From: Acanthaster planci
Lineage: Eukaryota; Echinodermata; Asteroidea; Valvatida; Acanthasteridae
Assembly: GCF_001949145.1 (NCBI RefSeq)
Contig: NW_019091385.1
Location: forward strand, 451,413 to 486,517
Length of the DNA: 35,105 bases
Direction: 5' to 3'
Shown: positions 10,354 through 18,091 of the stretch, piece after piece
Numbering within the stretch: the stretch's first letter is position 1
How the letters are laid out: each line of letters opens with the position of its first letter
The notes under the pieces: generated by a model
The model's input: only the letters and a program-made list of their open reading frames with translations
Told to the model about the DNA's origin: nothing
Databases searched by the model: none
Made by a program: the position numbers and the translations under genes

Positions 10354-10777
10354 TATCAGAAAAAAAATCTTTTTTGTGATTCATAAGCTTTTACTTTTGA
10401 GATGAGAAACAATATTCTTCAATACAAGAACCTATTTTACAGCCATGGGATGAAATAATTGGGAATTGTGCTTCGCTGATTAAATTTTAATCCATTCAAT
10501 TTTTCAAAACGTTATAGGATCTTTCATTCAAAATCTGTGATTACCTGAGTGGAAACATTGTGGATGACACTGGCACACCTTTTTGTCAACATTTACTGGG
10601 CTTAACAAACCATTATGGTAATAACTTTTGATTCAGCAAGCTTGTACATGGCTAGCACTTTACTCATAACCAAAACATTTCATATATTGAATATTTTCGT
10701 CAACATACATTACTCTGTGTAGACATTTAATTTGTTGGTGACAGCTATTGGTCAGGAGACTAAGGCCATCTGTACCT
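10354..10777. repeat. Duplicated block A, copy 1 (partner at 17108-17538)
   Basis: This roughly 430-bp block recurs in direct orientation at 17108-17538. From about 10500 onward only a handful of differences are visible over nearly 280 bases, for example ggcacacct against ggcaaacct. No reading frame is shared. It sits directly before block B in this copy. It may be part of the TRIM tandem unit or a dispersed repeat; the very high identity implies a recent copy or gene conversion. Confidence 0.85.
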
Positions 10778-10820
10778 GTGCACATACCGGGTACACGAAT
10801 TCAACCTTTTGTTCTACTTT

Positions 10821-11250
10821 GTTGCTGATCCAGGTTTCTCTTTATGTCACACTCCGCACACAATTGTGCTGTTACCCAATCTAGGTGTAAAAATAAAGTT
10901 CAAAAGAATCCTACAGTAATTTTGGCTGCAACCTTTGTATGAAGAGGGATTTCCAACATTTCACCTCTGCAACAGGTACAACTTCTGAGTGAAACAGTGA
11001 TTCCAAATAATTATTTTCGAGAGGGGAAGGGTGTTTGCTGGCACAAACCTCTACATCTGCAATATGTGGCTTATGGGGAGATCAGACACTCCAACCTCAT
11101 CGTTGAAAATACACCTGAGTATGTATATTGATGGCAATGAAAACGTATGGCCAACGTTAAGGCATCGGGCGACAAATGAAACAGCAAAAAACACCTCATT
11201 ATTCTAGCCTGAAGCATCATGTGACCCTATTCTACTGGGAAAAAAGAGTG
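10821..11250. repeat. Duplicated upstream block B, copy 2 (partner at 1-480)
   Basis: It starts gttgctgatccaggtttctc and follows position 1 onward with scattered changes and short deletions, ending in catcatgtgaccctattcta and tactgggaaaaaagagtg. Those correspond to the TCGTGTGA and ATAAAAG part of the TRIM gene 1 unit, so this block carries a degraded promoter-like unit upstream of TRIM gene 3. Confidence 0.75.
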
Positions 11251-11830
11251 AAATTTATAGCATTATAAATGTGACAGCAGAGTCTGATGTCTTTAACATT
11301 AATTTCATGCTTACTCCAACAGCCTGTATGTACTTTCCAGCTTACATACCGATATGATTTTTTACATACTTATAACAGACAGCCAAAAGGATTGAATAGT
11401 ACTGAAAACTTAATTTAAGTCCTGAACCAAATTTCTGAGGACCATGCGTGATCAACCTCATCTGTCCATTATCCAGGCACTCAGGAATATCCTCTGGCCC
11501 ATGGAGTTTTGCAAGACAAAAGATTGTTGACAGTCTTCATATCAGACCACATGACTGTTCCACTGTTGTTTGCAGAGCGCTTGAGCTAATGATAAAAATG
11601 ACACAAACAACAGAGGACTGGTCAAGTGGGACTGGTTTAATGGTTAATGCCGCCAAATATCTCCACTGTCTCTTGTTCGGGAAAAAAAATCTCGGTGATA
11701 CAAGTAAACAGGACTTTGACTGTGAGCTCTTCAACACCAGCTACGCAAATGTGCAACGGCAATGTCACAAAACATGCATACGTGTTATGTACAATATGGC
11801 AAATATTAACTTGTAAGGCTCAGCATGACA

Positions 11831-12019
11831 TCACGTGACCTGACTACGACATCTACTGATACTAACGACAAGAATGGTACTGCCATCTTTGCTAATTGCT
11901 ACTCCACAACAAATGTTCTTGCCTAAACCGAGTGGGTGTGGTGACTTTATATAAAGGCAGCGGACTTTATCTAGAGACAGCCAACAGCACCTGTCCATGT
12001 ACACACACACACCATCTAA
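11831..12019 (+). promoter_or_regulatory. Promoter and candidate non-coding exon 1 of TRIM gene 3 (TATA box)
   Basis: A palindromic TCACGTGA (11831-11838) is followed by tgccatctttgctaattgct and a classic TATA box, TATATAAA, at 11948-11955. About 25-35 bases downstream lies ctagagacagccaacagcac, the probable transcript start region, and then a donor tctaa/GTGAGTACC with GT at 12020-12021. The order matches the units of TRIM genes 1 and 2. Of the copies this has the best TATA box, so it is the most convincing active promoter. Confidence 0.6.
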
Positions 12020-12907
12020 GTGAGTACCAAATACATCACAAAAACTTGTTCAAACATTAATATTTGCAGTGATAGTGTTCTAGCCACGGTGGGCGGTGCC
12101 AGAGGGCACCGCCAAGTACTGCATATTTCCCAAAATTATGGTAAAAATTTTGACAAGATTACGAAGAACAACTGACATATACAGGTACATGCACCAGTAT
12201 CCAAACTTTTCTGGGCTGAAATAAATTTGAGATTAAAACAATTTCAACAAGGTAAGTTTCTTTCCACCTATAACCACTTCCTGATGGGGTGCCCGGAACC
12301 GGAGATGTTGGCTTTATACGCAAAGCTGGGGTGACCAAAATCGGGCAAAGGAGCTTGGCCTTGTAATAAAAGACCGTACTCGGAACAAAAGACTGGGCTG
12401 CAGGGAATTGCCAACATTTTTTCAGTTGTCGATAGCGGAAGAAATCTGTCATTGTTTAGAAACATTATACCACTGTTTGTGGCATTCAGCATGAGCGGAT
12501 TACAAACAAAGACAATGTGCTTCAGCACTCCAACAATGAGTGATACAATACCACCCCATGCTAATCTGATCCACATCTGAAAAGACGTAAGCAGCGCACT
12601 GGGCCAGATTCAGTAACTAAAGAAAATATGTGCTTCTTTAAAAGGCAGCAGGCCTGGCTGAAATACTCGGGTATCAATAGATGTTGTCTGTCAGATTAGA
12701 GTAGCCACCAGACAGTCATTCATGTGAATGTAAACATCCAATAAATGAAGTTATGAATTTTTGAAGAATTTTGAAAATGGAAAATCTTGAAAATCCCACG
12801 GGAATCCGTCATGCAACTTCAAATTTTGCCCGGCAGCATAATTAAACAAGAAAATTCCAGCAACAGATCTTTTTTTCCCCTATTTTATTTCTTATCAACT
12901 TCCTCAG
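12020..12907 (+). other. Predicted 5' UTR intron of TRIM gene 3
   Basis: It extends from the GTGAGTACC donor to cttatcaacttcctcag (AG at 12906-12907). It contains a GC-rich hairpin (stem ggcggtgcc, 12092-12113). The TRIM frame stays open upstream to an ATG at 12787, but that part lies before the acceptor and has no counterpart in the sister proteins. Confidence 0.5.
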
Positions 12908-12951
12908 GTGTGAGCGCCTTTTACCCTTCATTTTTCACATCCAACCGAACC

Positions 12952-14835
12952 ATGGCAACTGGTGGCACAGCTGAGATTCTGGAGAAGATCGGCGAGCGTC
13001 ATCTAGAATGCTCAATCTGCTACAAACGCTTTACTGATCCCAAAATTCTGAACTGCATACACAGTTTTTGCTTGACATGTCTCAAATACTTGAGAGAGAG
13101 CCAAGATCCACTTGCTGTGAAAATCCAATGTCCCTTGTGCAGACGTGACACTGAACTGGGAAGAAATGGAGTAGAAGATCTGCCAACCAACTTCACACTG
13201 AGTGCCCTAGTGGAGGAGTTTGCAATACAGGAACAGCTTTTACAGGGTCAAGGGTCAGAGATCAAATGTCAATGCTGTGAGGGGAAATCTCAGGCAGTTT
13301 CATTTTGCATGGACTGTGCTCATTTTCTGTGCAAAGACTGCCAAAACGTACATGAATCCCTGGCACGGACAAAATCTCACCAAACCTACATGATAGCTCT
13401 ACTTCAATCAGGAGAGATTGCCTACAAGAGCAAACTAAGAGAAGATCCAAAATGTGTACAACATCCTTATCAGAATCTGAACATTTATTGCAACACATGT
13501 CAGCAGTTGATTTGCACAACTTGCTCTGTTCTGAAACATGAAAAGCATTCTTGTGTTGATATATCTGAGTCTTTTGATAAATGCAAACAAGAAATTGAAG
13601 GACTGTTGGCAGATGCAGTGAAGAAAAAAACAGAACTGAAGAAAACCAAGAAAAACATATCCAAGGCTCACAAGAAGCTAGACACCATGTTTGAAGCCAC
13701 TAACAAGAAGATCTCCCAAAAGGCTGACAAGGAGGTTGCTAGGATCAGGGAGATGGAGCAGAAACTGAAGCAAGAGGCCAAGGAAATCTATCAAGACAGA
13801 GTCAAGACACTGCAGACTGCTGAAGACACCAACAATACACAGCTGAATGTAGCAGAGCTGACACTGGATGAGATGAACCAGCTCCTAGCTCAAGAAATTA
13901 AGGCAGAGATTTTAGACCTCAAGCAAAAACTCGTTCAATATCTCCAAGGAATATTAAAAGAGGAGCCAATATATTTGCCCGAGAAGTTACACTTCATTGA
14001 CTTTCATGAAGGGGATGCTAACTCACTTGGACAACTGGTCCTTGAAGACACGTGGATACTAGCGACAGAACTGGACTGTGGCAATTCCAGAATCAACTCT
14101 GTCGCATCTTTCTCAGACAATGACATAGTTACAATAAATGGTAGATACATGCACAAACACCTGCTGGCGTACGTACCTACAAATAATCCTAAAGTCCCCT
14201 TTGTCTCACACAAACTACCAGGAAAACTTTTTGATGTAAAACATCCCCACAAGGTTGCAGTGAACAGTGTAGACCACCTCATTGTCCTAGATGGTCCTGC
14301 AGTCAAGACCTTCAGCAGAGAATATCAACTCCTCCATCAGTTCCAGCCAGGAACTGATTTGTACATTGAACCAACCTGCCTGGCAGTGGATGAGGACAAT
14401 CTGATAGCTGTGGGCTTCAAGGCCAGGGAAGAGATCAGCCTCCACAACTCAGACGGGACACTTATCAGGAAACTACCAGCACCAATGATTGGAGATCAGC
14501 TCGCAGTCAGCAACAAACGGCTTGTGTATGTTAACAACACAGAGAGCAGACTGATATGCAAAGATTACAACGGCGAAGATTTGTTCTACGAGGAAATACG
14601 TCACCCTAGGACAGTTTGCTGTGACATTCATGGCAACATCTACGTTGCTACGGGTGAACACTCCTTGATGAATAGGTCGCAGACAGGAGATATTTATCAA
14701 TTGAATCCAGAGGGTAAAAACATGAAATGTGTAAAGACGAAATGTAATCTTTGTCCAGTTACCATGGCAACCACACCTGCAGGCAATCTGGTGGTTGGTG
14801 GTACCAGCAAACTGCATATTTATCGTCGTATCTGA
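12952..14835 (+). CDS. TRIM gene 3: RING/B-box/coiled-coil E3 ubiquitin ligase with propeller-like tail
   Basis: Counted from the ATG at 12952 the protein has 627 residues. That start aligns with MATGGTAE of TRIM gene 1 and lies 44 bases behind a good acceptor; the longer 682-residue frame from 12787 is rejected. The RING (C20-C63), B-box 1 (C106-H143) and B-box 2 (C168-H199) keep every zinc ligand. B-box 2 is close to gene 1 (NLNIYCNTCQQLICTTCSVL), while the first propeller blades (about residues 365-455) differ strongly from both neighbours. The last blades again resemble them (LIVLDG, VKTFSREYQLLH). It should act as a RING ubiquitin ligase whose tail binds the target. The orthologue is not identifiable by eye. 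Confidence 0.95.
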   Translation: MATGGTAEILEKIGERHLECSICYKRFTDPKILNCIHSFCLTCLKYLRESQDPLAVKIQCPLCRRDTELGRNGVEDLPTNFTLSALVEEFAIQEQLLQGQGSEIKCQCCEGKSQAVSFCMDCAHFLCKDCQNVHESLARTKSHQTYMIALLQSGEIAYKSKLREDPKCVQHPYQNLNIYCNTCQQLICTTCSVLKHEKHSCVDISESFDKCKQEIEGLLADAVKKKTELKKTKKNISKAHKKLDTMFEATNKKISQKADKEVARIREMEQKLKQEAKEIYQDRVKTLQTAEDTNNTQLNVAELTLDEMNQLLAQEIKAEILDLKQKLVQYLQGILKEEPIYLPEKLHFIDFHEGDANSLGQLVLEDTWILATELDCGNSRINSVASFSDNDIVTINGRYMHKHLLAYVPTNNPKVPFVSHKLPGKLFDVKHPHKVAVNSVDHLIVLDGPAVKTFSREYQLLHQFQPGTDLYIEPTCLAVDEDNLIAVGFKAREEISLHNSDGTLIRKLPAPMIGDQLAVSNKRLVYVNNTESRLICKDYNGEDLFYEEIRHPRTVCCDIHGNIYVATGEHSLMNRSQTGDIYQLNPEGKNMKCVKTKCNLCPVTMATTPAGNLVVGGTSKLHIYRRI

Positions 14836-15580
14836 AAACCGAGTCTGACTCGCAGTTCAAAAACAAAGGAAAAACAAGAAGAAAAAGACGGAACTGTGTG
14901 CCTATGGCCTAGCTGCGAGAGGAAAAATACAATGTGCATGTATCTACCTGTTATTTTCCTTGCTACATGTATAAGTACACCAAGGAGCAAATTCACTGAC
15001 TCATTGTCCATACACCTACATGTACTGTATGCCTTGTATTGAATGAATGTACTGTATATGTACACTGCTTAAACTTTGACATCCACTCTGAACTTTGACA
15101 TTCATGTATTACACTGTATGTACATGTATCTGGGACTTGGTTAGGGATGCGGGGAAGGGGGCAATGGCACAAAATGGTTAAAAAGTCTGAATTTTAAAAA
15201 ATTGTTTTGATTTGGTTTAAATGTTTTTATTTATGAAATGATTATAAAAAACAATGGAAAGCCAATGTTAAAATTATAAGTCTTTTAAACCATCCAAGAA
15301 TTGGTAACAGAAGAATGCCTGTACAGCACATGGCTACCATTGGTATAAGACCGTAATCCTTTTGTATAGAGTACCAAACTGTGACGTCACTGTGAACCAA
15401 AAGGTGCAGTGCAAATGAATGGAGTACGCGCGTGTTGGTTCACGCGCTGGTTCTTGCGCTAATACCTTTTACACACTAATTGTGGGCATGACGTATTCAC
15501 TTCGGTACTCTATTACTCCTGCCAGTAAATCATAATGTGTATGTTGCTGTGCAAAAAGCGGCTACACACATTAGATGCAT
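14836..15580. other. 3' flank of TRIM gene 3
   Basis: The conserved gaaaaccgagtc follows the stop. The stretch holds several acatgta palindromes and AT-rich DNA. No gene or clear poly(A) signal stands out. Confidence 0.4.
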
Positions 15581-15660
15581 AATACGGGCGATTCACAACA
15601 GTGTGCCTCCAAGAGTTTGCAGCGCATTAGCCAGGTGCACTATTGTGAATCGCCCGTATT
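15581..15660. repeat. 80-base foldback (inverted repeat)
   Basis: The arm aatacgggcgattcacaa (15581-15598) is the exact reverse complement of 15643-15660. Pairing continues inward through caacagtgtgcct against aggtgcactattg with two mismatches, leaving a loop of about 24 bases. It is either a very short foldback transposon or a structured RNA or DNA element. There is no run of T typical of an RNA polymerase III stop after it. Confidence 0.85.
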
Positions 15661-15928
15661 GAGGAAGCCATAAATGGGTCATTCTGCAAACTCAGGGTCC
15701 AAAAATGAGACATTATCGTGTCCCCGTTACACCTGACCTGTGTAATTTGACATGGAAATATCACTGAAATTGATTTTAGACTATTTTACTGTATTTGTTC
15801 GGCAGGTAATTTGCATTAATTAATTCATCACTCTTGGAAATTAGAGAATGTGTTCTGAACTTACAAAATCACGTCAGATGTAACAGGGAAATGAAAAAAA
15901 TGGATCCCTAACTAAGTGTCAGTGCAGT

Positions 15929-15999
15929 GACATTCACATCTGCAGGACATCTGGTGTGAAGTGATGAGGTTTCAGTCTACTATCGTGTTTGAAAACTGA
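15929..15999 (+). pseudogene. Relic of the 3' end of a fourth TRIM copy
   Basis: Cattcacatctgcaggacat followed by ctggtg and, after a changed interval, ctatcgtgtttgaaaactga matches the last codons and stop context of the TRIM genes (for example cattcacacctgatggcgat and cgtgtttgaaaactga in gene 2, acacctgcaggcaatctggt in gene 3). The frame is not maintained and upstream similarity fades quickly. It is most simply a decayed or truncated TRIM gene end. Confidence 0.55.
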
Positions 16000-17107
16000 A
16001 ATTTTTCTGTCAAATTGGAAGCAACAAAGAATATGTAAATACATCATTTGTATGTTAGGATAACACTTACCTGTACAGTGATATGAAAAAATGCCCCTCG
16101 GACAATCTCAATTGTTAACTCGAGGGAATTAACATCAAACGACAAGTAACATACACACAGGTAACAAATAACAGATCTAAAATGTGCATTTGAAATTCAT
16201 AAGGAAACACCTGCCACAAACTGAACTTACAATGTAACTCCAAGACACCACCAACCATTCTCAATCGTACTTTTGAAAATTTTATATCAATTCATTTCAC
16301 AGACTTTTGGAAAGTCTATTGAGCCCAGCAAATTGTCATGACTGTCGCCAAAGCCTGAGATCTTATGCTCTACATTCCAATACAAACCACTCTCTTGACC
16401 ATCAGATGTACATGTACCTACTAGGACCTGGAGGTGGTGACAGCTTAAGAATTAACTGGGTTTTACAGATTTAATGTCAGATTTTTGGAAACCCAGAGTA
16501 ATTTTAAGTGTATGTGCAAGTACAATCAAATCAAATGGTTGATTACATAATTAGATTGTGCCATAGCATAAACTTAAAGGAGCATTTGAATGATTATGCT
16601 TGTACAGTATACATGTATGGCTAACCTATTACCAAAATGTTGAATGGTACTGAGTAATCAAATGTTAGGGTGTGAACAGATTTGGAAAATTTTTCAATAA
16701 GGTTTGATATTTTTAAAGTAATCTAATGGATTTAAGCTGAACAAGTGTGAAATTTCATAAACAAAATGTTTTTATCTCGATATTGATTTATCATGACACT
16801 TACATTTGCTTATTTACTGCTCAATAAACGGTCAGTCCTAAACCTGTGAGCATCTTGCTCAAAGGCCCATCAGAGAAACAATTTCTAGCAATGTAACAGG
16901 CTTTAAGAGTAGCCCAGTTGTTATCTACAGATAAGTTGAGGACCAAATTGCTTGCAAAAATTGATTAAGTATTATCTGGGCTTTGGTAAATGTTAACGAT
17001 GTGGCAAGTTTTGCTTCTTATTGTTAGCAGGCATTTAATATATAATTATGATGCTTGTATACGGCTTTCATTTCATTTGTGTCACAAAATATTGTGTTCA
17101 GAAGATG
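16000..17107. other. Non-coding sequence beyond the TRIM array
   Basis: AT-rich sequence with an AATAAA at 16823-16828. I see no exon of the minus-strand Deltex gene, no TRIM similarity and no RNA gene. Confidence 0.4.
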
Positions 17108-17538
17108 TATCAGAAAAAAAAAATCTCTTTTGTGAACCATAATCTTTTACTATTGAGATGAGAAACAATATTTTTCAAAACAGGAACCTACGGTATTTTA
17201 CAGCCATGGCGGAAAACAATTGAGAATTGTGCTTCACAGATTAAATTTTAATCCATTCAATTTTTCAAAACGTTACAGGATCTTTCATTCAAAATCTGTG
17301 ATTACCTGAGTGGAAACATTGTGGATGACACTGGCAAACCTTTTTGTCAACATTTACTGGGCTTAACAAACCATTATGGTAATAACTTTTGATTCAGCAA
17401 GCTTGTACATGGCTAGCACTTTACTCATAACCAAAACATTTCATATATTGAATATTTTTGTCAACATACATTACTCTGTGTAGACATTTAATTTGTTGGT
17501 GACAGCTATTGGTCAGGAGACTAAGGCCATCTGTGCCT
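17108..17538. repeat. Duplicated block A, copy 2 (partner at 10354-10777)
   Basis: Direct repeat of 10354-10777, from tatcagaaaaaaa to ctaaggccatctgtgcct. Identity is nearly complete over the second half. The copies are about 6.75 kb apart and bracket TRIM gene 3. Beyond its end the sequences diverge at once (no block B follows here). Confidence 0.85.
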
Positions 17539-17929
17539 CTGCCGCTAACTTTTTGAGATTTTAATCACAAATTGGTTTCACGTAAATCTTGTAGAATTTT
17601 ACTTTTTTCATGTTTATTTATTAAGCACTGATTGGTCTGTCACCAAGGAAACCTTCTCCACCAAAACCCAGTGTACGTAGCTAGCAGTCAAATTAATGAA
17701 AGAACCCGCCAGAACACCAGTGAAAATACAAAAGGGTGTGCTTATCAACACAGGCGTAAATAGACAAAAGATTAGACTGTTGGGTGAAAACAAAGGGGTG
17801 AAGACTTTCAACACTTAGTTAGTAAAAAGAGTTTTTCTCAAAAATAAAAATGCACAAAGAATGCTACTATATTGTTTGATCTTGAGATTTATGGGTCCTT
17901 TCCTACAATGCCTCTCTTGTCGTACTTAC

Positions 17930-18091
17930 CTGAGTTCCTGGCGGTATGTCATAGATGATGCGAATAGTGCCACAATCAGGGAAACCTTGAAGCGACGGAG
18001 GAATGATATGATAATCCATGCGACCGGACGGTTGGTTGCCGTGTTTGACACCGTAGATGGTCTTACAGGTTGGACACTGTATGCTGCCATC
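17930..18091 (-). CDS. DTX: Deltex exon 7 (last RING cysteines, start of C-terminal domain)
   Basis: Exactly 54 codons from DGSIQCPTCKTIYG to GTIRIIYDIPPGTQ. The CPTC pair completes the RING. It ends in a strong donor ctcag/GTAAGTACG, so further exons are required; the expected GPEHPNPG continuation is not found at lower coordinates in this window. Confidence 0.93.

Noticed and set aside
12787-12951. N-terminal extension of TRIM gene 3 by 55 residues from an upstream ATG
   Set aside because: The extra part lies mostly before a good splice acceptor at 12906-12907, has no counterpart in the sister proteins, and the ATG at 12952 aligns with both of their starts.
17614-17930. Possible terminal Deltex exon just below exon 7
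   Set aside because: Minus-strand translation shows none of the expected C-terminal-domain motifs; it reads as random hydrophobic sequence.
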